From Marinococcus luteus_A (lineage in GTDB: Bacteria; Bacillota; Bacilli; Bacillales; Marinococcaceae), in NCBI RefSeq assembly GCF_034497705.1, contig NZ_JAXRUV010000003.1, positions 124,001 to 188,000 of the forward strand: a DNA stretch of 64,000 nucleotides, in the 5' to 3' direction. Every line of letters begins with the position of its first letter. Within the stretch, counting starts at the first letter, position 1. The notes beneath the pieces were generated by a model. It did no database searches, was not told where the DNA came from, and saw only the letters and a list, made by a program, of their open reading frames with translations. The position numbers and the translations under genes are program-made. This document shows positions 34,805 to 42,764 of the stretch, in pieces.

Positions 34805-35978
34805 AAGGGAAGCTCACCAGTTTTGGAAATTTACAGAGCAGCTTATGGAGGAAGAATCCTTCCGTCTGATTGACGTCGGTCCGGACCGGAAGCGGGTATG
34901 GCTTCAGGGAGATGTCGACGGACAGCCATGGATTGTGCGTATGGCACGGGTGGAATATGAACGTCTTGGGCGGCTGGAAGAAGACAGGCACGAAGCGGAA
35001 AAAAGCTTTCACGGGTGGAAACGGCGGCTCGCCTTGAGGAAAGCAAAATTCGCGAATGTATATATTACTTCTTACCCTCCGGCGGATATGACAGAGCCGA
35101 TGGAGAGTGGAGACCGCGAAGCCCGCTCCTTTTTATTTGCCGACGACAACGGGCGGGGCCTGGCGGATGCGCCCCCATCTGTCAGTACGTATCTAAAAAC
35201 CAATGAATGGGCATGGGGCAGTCTGGAAGAAGAACTCGAACCCGAAGAGCATGAACAAAGAGCCTCCTTTTACCGCCGCCAGGCGGAAAAAAAGCAGCGG
35301 CAGCTTGAAGAGCAGGACATGTCCTTTTTTTCAAGCGGGAAGCCGATTGTGACCTATATTGTGCTGGCAATGCTTGCCGTGATCTTTTTAGTGCTGGAAC
35401 GATCGGGAAGCAGTATGAACGTCAACACTCTCATCGAGCTTGGGGCGAAATATAACCCGGGGATTGTAGACGGAGAATGGTGGCGGCTCGTTACTGCTAT
35501 GTTTCTGCATATTGGTTTTCTGCATTTGTTTATGAACAGCCTGGCGTTATTTTTCATTGGCGGCATCACAGAACGTATTTACGGCACAACGCGCTTTATT
35601 ATCATTTATTTTGCCGCAGGTGTATTTGCATCGACGGTCAGCTTTGCTATGAATGAACAGGTGTCAGCCGGGGCCAGCGGTGCTATCTTTGGCTGCTTCG
35701 GAGCCCTTTTATATCTGGGAATTGCCCATCAACGGCTGTTTTTTCGTACACTTGGCATGAACGTGCTTGTCATACTCGGGATTAATCTGATATTTGGGTT
35801 TACCGTGCAGGCAGTGGATAACGGAGCCCATATTGGTGGTCTTGTCGGTGGATTTATCGCCTCCGTTCTTGTACATCTTCCGGGACACCGCTGGCAGTTT
35901 GTGCGTATAGGAGCGTTTGCGTTTTTTGTATTGGCGTTTGCTATCTTTTTTGCGATCGGTATGTACCGGTGGAATTAA
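34797..35978 (+). CDS. yqgP: Rhomboid intramembrane serine protease without TPR tail
   Basis: An intramembrane protease related to B. subtilis YqgP/GluP. The N-terminal soluble part (residues 1-180) is charged. The rhomboid core (about 185-390) has the HxxxN-type HLFMNSLALFF, catalytic serine in GASGAIFG near residue 295 and catalytic histidine in GAHIGGLVGG near 345. The protein stops at 393 residues, while YqgP is about 507 with C-terminal TPR repeats, which are absent here. ATG 34797 overlaps the HAD gene. Confidence 0.9.
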   Translation: MSKREAHQFWKFTEQLMEEESFRLIDVGPDRKRVWLQGDVDGQPWIVRMARVEYERLGRLEEDRHEAEKSFHGWKRRLALRKAKFANVYITSYPPADMTEPMESGDREARSFLFADDNGRGLADAPPSVSTYLKTNEWAWGSLEEELEPEEHEQRASFYRRQAEKKQRQLEEQDMSFFSSGKPIVTYIVLAMLAVIFLVLERSGSSMNVNTLIELGAKYNPGIVDGEWWRLVTAMFLHIGFLHLFMNSLALFFIGGITERIYGTTRFIIIYFAAGVFASTVSFAMNEQVSAGASGAIFGCFGALLYLGIAHQRLFFRTLGMNVLVILGINLIFGFTVQAVDNGAHIGGLVGGFIASVLVHLPGHRWQFVRIGAFAFFVLAFAIFFAIGMYRWN

Positions 35979-36010
35979 TCAAAATACGTAGTAGAAAAAC
36001 GCCTTTCGCT

Positions 36011-36019
36011 TGCTATAAT
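36011..36019 (+). promoter_or_regulatory. Extended -10 promoter of yqgQ-glcK
   Basis: TGCTATAAT (TATAAT at 36014-36019). The sequence around it closely resembles the promoter at 34014. A start near 36026 places the yqgQ ribosome site at the very 5' end of the mRNA and supports ATG 36039. Confidence 0.55.
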
Positions 36020-36038
36020 GAAAGGAAGCAGGATAACT

Positions 36039-36239
36039 ATGGAATCCATGACAGAAATCCGGATGTGGCTGCGCACGGTCGGGGCCTTCATCTATACGAA
36101 AAATCGTTTAATGGATTTAGACTTAATGGAGGAAGAAATCAGAGAAGCTTACAAAAACGGGCTTTTGGATGTCCGGATGTATCAGACTGCTTTGTTAACA
36201 ATAAAAAGAGAACGACGAATCGAGCAGGAAAAGGGGTAG
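36039..36239 (+). CDS. yqgQ: DUF910 protein YqgQ
   Basis: A 66-residue protein of the DUF910/YqgQ family, a small three-helix fold proposed to bind single-stranded nucleic acid; role unproven. Conserved parts are GAFIYTKNRLMDLDLMEEEI and GLLDVRMYQTALL. ATG 36039 is 5 nt after AGCAGGA; an in-frame ATG at 36018 is likely upstream of the transcript start. It precedes glcK by 4 bp, the conserved Bacillus pair. Confidence 0.88.
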   Translation: MESMTEIRMWLRTVGAFIYTKNRLMDLDLMEEEIREAYKNGLLDVRMYQTALLTIKRERRIEQEKG

Positions 36240-36243
36240 ACAA

Positions 36244-37215
36244 ATGGCTGAAAAATACGTGATCGGAATCGATATTGGCGGGACCGCAGTGAAAATGGCG
36301 ATTTTTGGCCAGGGCGGTGACATGCAGCATAAATGGAGCATTACGACTAGCAAGGAAGAAAACGGAAAATACGTGCTCAATGAAATTGCTGCATCGATCA
36401 GGCATGAACTGGATGAAAAGCAAATTCCGCTTACGGAAGTCGCCGGCGCCGGGGCGGGGCTTCCCGGCTTTATAGACATAGAAAATGGCATTATTGAATT
36501 CGCAACAAACATAGGATGGAAGGATTACCCGGTCGCACGTATTCTCGAAGAAAAGCTCGGTTTTCCCGTGGCGCTCGATAACGATGCAAATCTTGCAGCG
36601 GCGGGCGAATACTGGAAAGGGGCCGGGACGGACGTCCGGGATATGATTTTTATCACGCTCGGCACGGGAGTCGGCGGAGGTATTGTTCTTAACGGGGATT
36701 TGGTGAACGGCAAAGATAATATGGCTGGGGAAATTGGCCATATTACCGTAAAGCCGGAGGGAGGCCGGCTTTGTAACTGTGGTAAACGCGGCTGCCTGGA
36801 AACCATTTCTTCAGCAACAGGTATGGTACGCGGAGCCCTGGAGCATATCGACAAAGCCGAAGGTTCTCCGATTTATGATGTGCACCAGCGCGGGGAAGAG
36901 ATTACGACCAAAGATTTATTCGCCTATGCCACATCCGCTGACCCGTATTGTGCCGGCGTGATTGACCACGCCATGTATTACCTGGGACTTGCCGTCGGCA
37001 ATATGGCCAACACCCTAAATCCGGAACGAATCGTGATCGGAGGTGGCGTGGCTGCTGCCGGTGATGACTTACTGCAGACGCTGCGCGCTCATTTTGATAT
37101 GTTTGCGCTCGATAAAGTCAAAAAAGGAACAGATTTTGTTATTGCCGATCTCGGGAACGACGCCGGGGTGGCAGGAGCCGCCTGGCTGGCTAAAAATCAT
37201 TACTTGAACGGATAA
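36244..37215 (+). CDS. glcK: Glucokinase (ROK family)
   Basis: Glucokinase phosphorylates intracellular glucose with ATP. The 323-residue protein has the ATP loop IGIDIGGTAVKMA near residues 7-19, the sugar-binding DNDANLAAAGEYWKGAG near 115-131, TLGTGVGGGIVLNG near 138-151, the EIGH site and the ROK zinc motif CNCGKRGCLE near 177-186. It is in tandem with yqgQ and 35 bp ahead of aspA, with no terminator between them. Confidence 0.96.
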   Translation: MAEKYVIGIDIGGTAVKMAIFGQGGDMQHKWSITTSKEENGKYVLNEIAASIRHELDEKQIPLTEVAGAGAGLPGFIDIENGIIEFATNIGWKDYPVARILEEKLGFPVALDNDANLAAAGEYWKGAGTDVRDMIFITLGTGVGGGIVLNGDLVNGKDNMAGEIGHITVKPEGGRLCNCGKRGCLETISSATGMVRGALEHIDKAEGSPIYDVHQRGEEITTKDLFAYATSADPYCAGVIDHAMYYLGLAVGNMANTLNPERIVIGGGVAAAGDDLLQTLRAHFDMFALDKVKKGTDFVIADLGNDAGVAGAAWLAKNHYLNG

Positions 37216-37250
37216 AATAGAAAAATGACCGTTAAAAAGGGGCTAAAAAC

Positions 37251-38669
37251 ATGGAAAACTACCGTGTGGAACGTGACTTTTTAGGAGAAAAGAGAGTACC
37301 TAAAGATGCTTATTACGGAATTCAGACACTGAGGGCAAAAGAAAATTTTCCAATAACCGGCTATCCGCCGCACACGGAATTGATTAAAGGATTCGGCTAC
37401 GTAAAAAAAGCAGCGGCAACTGCCAACGCGGAAGTGGGCTTTTTGAATGAATCTATTGCTCAGGCGGTCATAAAAGCAGCAGACGAAGTGATCGAAGGTA
37501 GATTTGATGATCAATTTATCGTGGACTCTATTCAGGGCGGGGCGGGGACTTCCTTTAACATGAACGCAAACGAAGTTATTGCTAACCGCGCCATTGAATT
37601 ACTGGGCGGTGAAAAAGGGGATTACCTTCGGGTGAGTCCGAATTCCCATGTGAACATGGCCCAGTCCACCAACGACTCATTTCCTACAGCTATTCACATT
37701 TCGGCTCTACGTCTTTCACGTGGTCTTGTAACTGCGCTCGATAATTTGATCGAAGCGATGGGCGAAAAAGAAGAAGAGTTTGACAATGTCATCAAAATGG
37801 GACGTACGCATCTGCAGGACGCCGTGCCGATCCGTCTCGGCCAGGAATTCGGTGCTTACCGCCGGGTGCTGACGAGAGACCTGCGCCGCATTAAGCGGTC
37901 AGTGGATCATTTGTATGAAATTAACCTCGGGGCCACAGCTGTAGGCACAGGACTCAATGCGATGCCTGAATACATTGAACGGGTAGCGGAAATTCTTGCT
38001 GAGCAGACAGGGATGCCGTTTTACAGTGCCACTGACCTTGTGGACGCAACGCAAAACACGGATTCCTACACCGAACTGTCAGCGGCACTCAAAGTACATG
38101 CGATTAACCTGTCCAAGATGGCAAACGATCTCCGGCTGATGAGCTCCGGGCCCAGAACCGGTCTGAATGAAATTAACCTCCCTTCCCGTCAGCCGGGTTC
38201 TTCCATTATGCCGGGGAAGGTGAACCCAGTCATGTGCGAACTAATCAATCAGATCTCTTTCCAGGTCATCGGTAATGACCATACGATCAGCCATGCTTCG
38301 GAAGCCGGTCAGCTCGAGCTGAATGTCATGGAGCCGGTGCTCGTATTTAACCTGCTTCAGTCCCTTTCAGTGCTGCAGAATGGTCTGAAAGTGTTCCGGG
38401 AATTTACTATTGAAGGAATAACAGCCAATATTGAACACTGCCGGAGCATGGTAGAAAGAAGCGTAGGCATTATTACAGCCATCAACCCGCACGTTGGGTA
38501 TGAAACAGCTGCGAGAATTGCAAGAGAAGCGATTGAAACGGACCAGAGCGTACGCTCGATCTGCATCGAACGGGGGATATTGTCTGAAGAAGAGCTCGAT
38601 GAAATTCTGGATGCCAAGGAAATGACCAAATCGGGGATCGCCGGTTCACGATTCATGTACGGCGAGTAG
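37251..38669 (+). CDS. aspA: Aspartate ammonia-lyase
   Basis: Aspartase converts L-aspartate to fumarate and ammonia. The 472-residue protein belongs to the fumarase/aspartase family: GTSFNMNANEVIANRA near residue 98, the SPNSHVNMAQSTNDSFPTA region near 129-147 and the signature loop GSSIMPGKVNP near 318-328. Aspartase rather than fumarase C is called from its overall match to Bacillus AspA; the assignment between these two is strong but based on recall. No asparaginase gene is next to it, unlike the ansAB arrangement in B. subtilis. Confidence 0.92.
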   Translation: MENYRVERDFLGEKRVPKDAYYGIQTLRAKENFPITGYPPHTELIKGFGYVKKAAATANAEVGFLNESIAQAVIKAADEVIEGRFDDQFIVDSIQGGAGTSFNMNANEVIANRAIELLGGEKGDYLRVSPNSHVNMAQSTNDSFPTAIHISALRLSRGLVTALDNLIEAMGEKEEEFDNVIKMGRTHLQDAVPIRLGQEFGAYRRVLTRDLRRIKRSVDHLYEINLGATAVGTGLNAMPEYIERVAEILAEQTGMPFYSATDLVDATQNTDSYTELSAALKVHAINLSKMANDLRLMSSGPRTGLNEINLPSRQPGSSIMPGKVNPVMCELINQISFQVIGNDHTISHASEAGQLELNVMEPVLVFNLLQSLSVLQNGLKVFREFTIEGITANIEHCRSMVERSVGIITAINPHVGYETAARIAREAIETDQSVRSICIERGILSEEELDEILDAKEMTKSGIAGSRFMYGE

Positions 38670-38677
38670 CAGCCGGC

Positions 38678-39700
38678 ATGAAAATTCGCGGACTTTCCTA
38701 TCAGCGCGGCGTATTTTTCTTTGGAGCTTCCTTTATCAGCAGAGCCTATGTCGACAGCGAAGGAAAGATACATGCCGAACTGCTTCCACTTTCCTTTCGG
38801 TCTTATTCAAGAGTGGCGGCAGTGGTGATAGGGGCGATGCCCATCTGGTACAAGCTCACAGCCGCGGCCTGGCTCACTGCGGCTATTTTTCAACTGCTTC
38901 CTTTATATTCTTTTTTACTGTTTATCCTGGGAACTCATTTTATTTTTCCTCAGCAGCTCAAAAAGTTTCACGGCGCAGAGCATAAAGTTTTCAGCTTTAC
39001 CGGCGTCCCTGAAAAAAGCTCGTGGAAAAGAGTGGGAAGGGCATCGATTACAAACCGTCACTGCTCCACGAATATTGTTTTTATATACTTCGTTTTGTTT
39101 CTTGTAATGGCGTCCCCGGTTTATATTGTTTCTTCTCCGGGAAATGTTTTTATAGCTGTCAGCGCTTATATATCACTGCCAATGGCTTTTGCGGCAGAAG
39201 AAGTGCTCCAGCGGCACTTTGCCGGCAGCAGAAACACATGGCTGAAGCCTTCGTACTGGCTTCAACGAAATATTTCATGTTCCGTGCCGGAGAAGGTACA
39301 CGTTCAAACTGCGATTGCAGCATTTCGGATGCTTGCTGAACGTGAATTCCCGCGCCGGCCCGGAAGAAAACGAAAGGAGCAGTTATCTATGGCAATTGTT
39401 GATGTGACAGTCTCTCCTATAGACAAACAGGGAACCGGGATGTCGGAAACAGTAGCAAAAATTCAGGACGTGCTTGAAAAACACAATGATAAAATTGATA
39501 TTGAAATGACGCCAATGAGTACGCTTCTCGAAGGAAATATTGACGATCTGCTTCAGGCCGTCAGAGAAATACACGAAATTCCTTTTGAAGAAGGCTATCA
39601 GCGTGTATCAACAAATATTCGTATTGACGACCGCCGTGATGCAGAAGGTAAACAGATGAAAAAGAAAATGGAATCAGTACGGAATGCACGAAAGCAATAA
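38678..39700 (+). CDS. In-frame fusion: DUF1385-like membrane protein plus YqgV/DUF77 domain
   Basis: One uninterrupted 340-codon frame. Residues 1-237 form a divergent DUF1385 (YqhQ-like) membrane protein with hydrophobic segments near 45-95 and 120-175 and the family motif KKFHGAEHKVFSF near 96-108. Residues 238-340 are a complete YqgV/DUF77 (MTH1187 family, thiamine-precursor binding fold) domain starting MAIVDVTVSPI. Inside the frame AAAGGAG (39373-39379) precedes ATG 39389 by 9 nt, so YqgV may also be made alone. Start 38678 has a weak ribosome site 9 bp after aspA. In B. subtilis yqgV is a separate gene near glcK. Confidence 0.82.
   Translation: MKIRGLSYQRGVFFFGASFISRAYVDSEGKIHAELLPLSFRSYSRVAAVVIGAMPIWYKLTAAAWLTAAIFQLLPLYSFLLFILGTHFIFPQQLKKFHGAEHKVFSFTGVPEKSSWKRVGRASITNRHCSTNIVFIYFVLFLVMASPVYIVSSPGNVFIAVSAYISLPMAFAAEEVLQRHFAGSRNTWLKPSYWLQRNISCSVPEKVHVQTAIAAFRMLAEREFPRRPGRKRKEQLSMAIVDVTVSPIDKQGTGMSETVAKIQDVLEKHNDKIDIEMTPMSTLLEGNIDDLLQAVREIHEIPFEEGYQRVSTNIRIDDRRDAEGKQMKKKMESVRNARKQ
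39373..39391 (+). promoter_or_regulatory. yqgV: Internal ribosome site and start codon for YqgV
   Basis: AAAGGAG with 9-nt spacing to ATG 39389, in frame with the upstream DUF1385 part. It would give a free 103-residue YqgV besides the fusion. Confidence 0.6.
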
Positions 39701-39708
39701 TCAACACG

Positions 39709-39738
39709 AAAGCCGGCAGAATTAACTCTGCCGGCTTT
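39709..39738. terminator. Hairpin between yqgV and comGG
   Basis: AAAGCCGGCAGA pairs perfectly with TCTGCCGGCTTT, loop ATTAAC. It overlaps the 3' end of comGG on the minus strand. Only three T follow on each side. Confidence 0.75.
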
Positions 39739-40153
39739 ACCTATGTTCTGGGTAAGAAAGAGCTTCATAAACAGAGGCTTTCCAAACTGCAGGGTAAGTT
39801 ACCTGCTTGGAAAATCCCAGGCGGTGACGGGCAGTGAATTTAATTTCGCCGCTCCCGGATTCTTTCCACTCGACGGTGCCATCCGGCATCGATACGCTGC
39901 CGGATTCAGAAGGTGCTTCAATATAAATATTTTCGGCATTCCGGATCATCCATTTTACGTCCAGGGATCCAAACTCCTCATTTTGCTGCAGAAGCTGAAG
40001 CTTTAAAAGCCCGGCAGCCAGTACCATAAATAAGAAAATGAATAAAAGAAAGAAAATAGTGGAGGGAAGAATGAAGCCTTCACGTTTACGAAGAGAAGAG
40101 CTTCTTCGTCGCTGCATGATAGGAAAGAAACGACTGAATATGCTGCCCATCAT
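39737..40153 (-). CDS. comGG: Competence protein ComGG
   Basis: Last gene of the comG operon; encodes a minor pseudopilin-like protein needed for the DNA-uptake pseudopilus. The 138-residue product has a basic leader followed by REGFILPS and a hydrophobic segment (about residues 28-50), the expected prepilin-like start. GGAGGTGAT lies just before ATG 40153, which I choose, although it overlaps comGF by 68 bp; ATG 40117 would give the more usual short leader. The gene is divergent in sequence and identified mostly by position. Confidence 0.8.
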   Translation of the reverse strand: MMGSIFSRFFPIMQRRRSSSLRKREGFILPSTIFFLLFIFLFMVLAAGLLKLQLLQQNEEFGSLDVKWMIRNAENIYIEAPSESGSVSMPDGTVEWKESGSGEIKFTARHRLGFSKQVTYPAVWKASVYEALSYPEHR

Positions 40154-40526
40154 TTAAAATCACCTCCACGTCTGCGCCGTAGTCTTCTGTCTCCACAAAA
40201 AAGGCAGAAGCATCCTGCAGCATAATTTCAAAACCTTCGTTATCCACCCGGCGTACGACACGTCCGTTAGACATAAAATATTCGTACGTATTTTGTCCGG
40301 ATTTAATATAAAACCGCTGCTTCTCATACTTTAATGACTGAGCAATCTGCATATCTTCTTCCATTTGCTGAATGAATAAACGTGCTTCGGTATCGGGAGA
40401 CGGGACATCAGTTAAAAGAAGACTGCTGAATTTAGCAGCGGCCAGTGCCCAGAGGCTGAACAGCAAAAGAGTTATAATCATTTCAGGAAGTGTGATCCCT
40501 TTATTGCTTCGGAAGGACGTAAACAC
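40086..40526 (-). CDS. comGF: Competence protein ComGF
   Basis: Minor pseudopilin-like protein of the DNA-uptake machinery. The frame contains SNKGITLPEM followed by a hydrophobic segment, a prepilin-type cleavage region, and then a soluble beta-rich part (residues about 45-146). GTG 40526 gives a normal leader of about ten residues but a weak ribosome site. ATG 40598 has a strong AAAGGAAGG but would give a 34-residue leader and overlap comGE by 98 bp. The true start is unsettled. Confidence 0.8.
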   Translation of the reverse strand: MFTSFRSNKGITLPEMIITLLLFSLWALAAAKFSSLLLTDVPSPDTEARLFIQQMEEDMQIAQSLKYEKQRFYIKSGQNTYEYFMSNGRVVRRVDNEGFEIMLQDASAFFVETEDYGADVEVILNDGQHIQSFLSYHAATKKLFSS

Positions 40527-40827
40527 ACTGTTTGTTCCGGCTCCCTTCGATTGAAGTACACACTTTATATCCTTCTTCGTGTTCTTTAATGTGAACATGA
40601 ATCCTTCCTTTCGAATAGGCGGCAGCAGTGACGGAGGCAGAGGCAGACTGGTGAATACGCCCTGCTTCCTTTTCCATTGCATACAGCTGCTCGTAATACA
40701 GCTGCTGGCTGCTCCAGGTCTGATAAGTCTGATGGAGAAGAGGGAGCATAAATAAAGTGACAGCGAACAGAAGCGATAGGGCACTGACGGCTTCGATCAG
40801 CGTGAATCCATTACGAAGATGTCTCAA
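40501..40827 (-). CDS. comGE: Competence protein ComGE
   Basis: Minor pseudopilin of about 108 residues. The start TTG 40827 follows a G-rich ribosome site and gives the leader LRHLRNG before FTLIEA, a canonical prepilin peptidase site, then a hydrophobic helix. It overlaps comGD by 17 bp. Role inferred from operon position and the prepilin motif; sequence conservation in this gene is always low. Confidence 0.8.
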   Translation of the reverse strand: MRHLRNGFTLIEAVSALSLLFAVTLFMLPLLHQTYQTWSSQQLYYEQLYAMEKEAGRIHQSASASVTAAAYSKGRIHVHIKEHEEGYKVCTSIEGSRNKQCVYVLPKQ

Positions 40828-41263
40828 CGCGGAGCCGCCCCCTTCCAATTTGAAATATAAACCGGTACGACCTGGACGGGCCATGAAGGGCTATGGTGCC
40901 AGCTTTTTTTATATTTCCTTTCTCCGTATAAGACAATGTATGAAACTGCAGCTTAGAGGCAGTAGGAGCAAAGAAGCCTTCGGGAATGTCCCGCTGGATT
41001 AAAGGTTCACTGCGGTCGTTGCCTATAAGGGCGTAGTAGCCCTCATCTTCCTTCCAATCGATACGGGTGGGTGTGTGGTGAGTATAGGCATAGTGCTGGC
41101 TGTAAACGAGATCAGCCTGCAGCTGCTGAACGAAATGATCTTCACGTGCGCTATCATAGGCCGAAGAGAAATGAATAAATGGCACAGCAGCAAGCACACT
41201 AAACACAAGCAGTACTACGATAGCCTCCGGGAAGGTGTAGCCCTTCGAACTGAAAATAGGCAT
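40811..41263 (-). CDS. comGD: Competence protein ComGD
   Basis: Minor pseudopilin of 150 residues. It begins MPIFSSKGYTFPEA, where cleavage by ComC would follow KG, and has one hydrophobic helix (about residues 13-30) and a soluble domain. The ATG overlaps the comGC stop codon by one base, indicating coupled translation. Confidence 0.85.
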   Translation of the reverse strand: MPIFSSKGYTFPEAIVVLLVFSVLAAVPFIHFSSAYDSAREDHFVQQLQADLVYSQHYAYTHHTPTRIDWKEDEGYYALIGNDRSEPLIQRDIPEGFFAPTASKLQFHTLSYTEKGNIKKAGTIALHGPSRSYRFIFQIGRGRLRVETSS

Positions 41264-41562
41264 CAGGACCCTTTACTGACGGCTCCATTGTTATATACAA
41301 GTGGAGTGTTGTCCGGGCAGGTGGTCGTTTCAACATAATCAGCGTCAACGAGATCCTGAAGGGAAGACGGTTCGCTGCCGTATTCAACTTCATAAGCAGC
41401 AGCTTGAGTTTCTAAAAGCTGGATGGTGGCGTCACATCCTTTGGACTGGGCGACCTGGTTGTTTGTACCGATGTTCGGGATAGCAATTAAAAGAAGCACA
41501 GTAATAATGAGCAGCACAATCAGCATTTCCACCATAGTAAAACCTTTATTGTTTTTAAGCAT
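41263..41562 (-). CDS. comGC: Competence major pseudopilin ComGC
   Basis: Major subunit of the DNA-uptake pseudopilus. The 99-residue prepilin has a leader MLKNNKG, the cleavage site before FTMVEMLIVLL with the invariant Glu at +5, a long hydrophobic helix and two cysteines (C43 and C82) able to form the disulfide known in ComGC. AAAGGA precedes ATG 41562. The start overlaps the end of a 50-codon ORF lying between comGB and comGC. Confidence 0.95.
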   Translation of the reverse strand: MLKNNKGFTMVEMLIVLLIITVLLLIAIPNIGTNNQVAQSKGCDATIQLLETQAAAYEVEYGSEPSSLQDLVDADYVETTTCPDNTPLVYNNGAVSKGS

Positions 41563-41707
41563 ATGTTTTTTCCTTTCTAGAAGGGCGGGATTGTCGAAGC
41601 ATCTTTAATAAAGAAGCGATGTCTTCTTCTTTTTGCGTTTCAAGATCCGTCAAGCGTTTTTCAAGTACCGAGAGTCGTTCAGAAAAATAATCATGAGGGA
41701 TTTGCAT
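41555..41707 (-). CDS. Small 50-residue protein between comGB and comGC
   Basis: An unrecognised ORF that fills the comGB-comGC gap. It starts ATG 41707, 10 nt after AAGGAG, and its stop TAA overlaps the first codons of comGC by 8 bp. The product (MQIPHDYFSERLSVLEKRL..., ending KEKTYA) is highly charged, with a predicted amphipathic or coiled-coil helix at about residues 8-40 (LSVLEKRLTDLET) and a basic C-terminus. It has no signal, membrane or prepilin motif. B. subtilis has comGC directly after comGB. Close coupling suggests a translated gene and not a spacer. Confidence 0.65.
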   Translation of the reverse strand: MQIPHDYFSERLSVLEKRLTDLETQKEEDIASLLKMLRQSRPSRKEKTYA

Positions 41708-41723
41708 GGGAAGGTCACTCCTT

Positions 41724-42764
41724 TTACTGTATGGAAGTAATCATGTGATACATAGGTAAAAATACTGCAGCGAAAAGACTTAAAATCAGAATGCCGACTG
41801 AAAAGAAAAGAATGGGCTGGGCGGTCATGGTCATCCGTTGGATGTCTGTTTCGAGTTTATGCTGCGTCTGGCTGCTGTATTGCACAAGCACCTGGCCGAG
41901 CGCTCCAATAGACTGGCCGTACTGCACCGCCTGTCCGAGACTTTCAAGGTACCATGATTGCCGGAGCGTTTCCGGCAGAGGAGTACCGGCAGAGAGCATC
42001 TGTTCAATACGTGCACCTTCTTCCTGAATCAACTGGGAATGCTTTTGGTTTTTTAACACCAGGCAGCTTTCGGAAAGAGACAATCCATTTAAGAGCAGGT
42101 AGCCGAACTGTTCAGCGAAAGAAGCAGTAGTTCTCATAGTAATAAATGGACGAAGAAACGGCAGCCTGTTCCAAAAAAGAGTCCGATGAGAGGCAGGTTT
42201 CGGGCGGACAGCCAAAGCATAAAATATTCCGAGGCCGGCAAGCAGAATAAAAACAAAGACAAAGAAAAAAGGGGCAGCAGAAATCATTTTCATCACCATC
42301 CGAGTGTAAAAAGGAAGATCCATGCTCAGCTGTTCAAACAGCTCGAGAAACTGTGGAAAAAGGTAGCGGACAAATACATAAGCGAGAATTATCAGTAGCC
42401 ACAGAAGAAATAACGGGTAATACAAAACTTTACGGAAGCTGCTCCAGGCCTCGAGGCGGCTCATATAATGATTACCTGCTGCAGTCAATCCTTCAGAGAG
42501 ACGGCCGGACTGCTCCGCAAAATAAACAAAAGCAGCAATGTCAGAGGGAAAATAGTGTTCAAGTAAAAGCTCATGCAGCTCCCGGCCGCTGCGGAGATGT
42601 CTTCGTATGCTGCGCAGGGAAGCGGTGACGAAAGCGGGCTGTTCCCAGGAAAGCATCTGTATGGATTGATCCAGATGATACCCGCTGCCGAGCAGCTCGC
42701 CCAGCTGTTGAAGAAATAGTGCTTTAGCCTCCGGCTTCCAGCTTCTTTTTAACAGCTTGCTCAT
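41724..42764 (-). CDS. comGB: Competence protein ComGB (type II secretion F-like platform)
   Basis: The polytopic inner-membrane platform protein of the competence pseudopilus. The 346-residue protein has two repeated T2SF domains (about 15-135 and 215-335) with three hydrophobic segments near 110-135, 160-185 and 315-340. ATG 42764 overlaps the comGA stop (ATGA). Works with ATPase ComGA to assemble ComGC. Confidence 0.93.
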   Translation of the reverse strand: MSKLLKRSWKPEAKALFLQQLGELLGSGYHLDQSIQMLSWEQPAFVTASLRSIRRHLRSGRELHELLLEHYFPSDIAAFVYFAEQSGRLSEGLTAAGNHYMSRLEAWSSFRKVLYYPLFLLWLLIILAYVFVRYLFPQFLELFEQLSMDLPFYTRMVMKMISAAPFFFVFVFILLAGLGIFYALAVRPKPASHRTLFWNRLPFLRPFITMRTTASFAEQFGYLLLNGLSLSESCLVLKNQKHSQLIQEEGARIEQMLSAGTPLPETLRQSWYLESLGQAVQYGQSIGALGQVLVQYSSQTQHKLETDIQRMTMTAQPILFFSVGILILSLFAAVFLPMYHMITSIQ

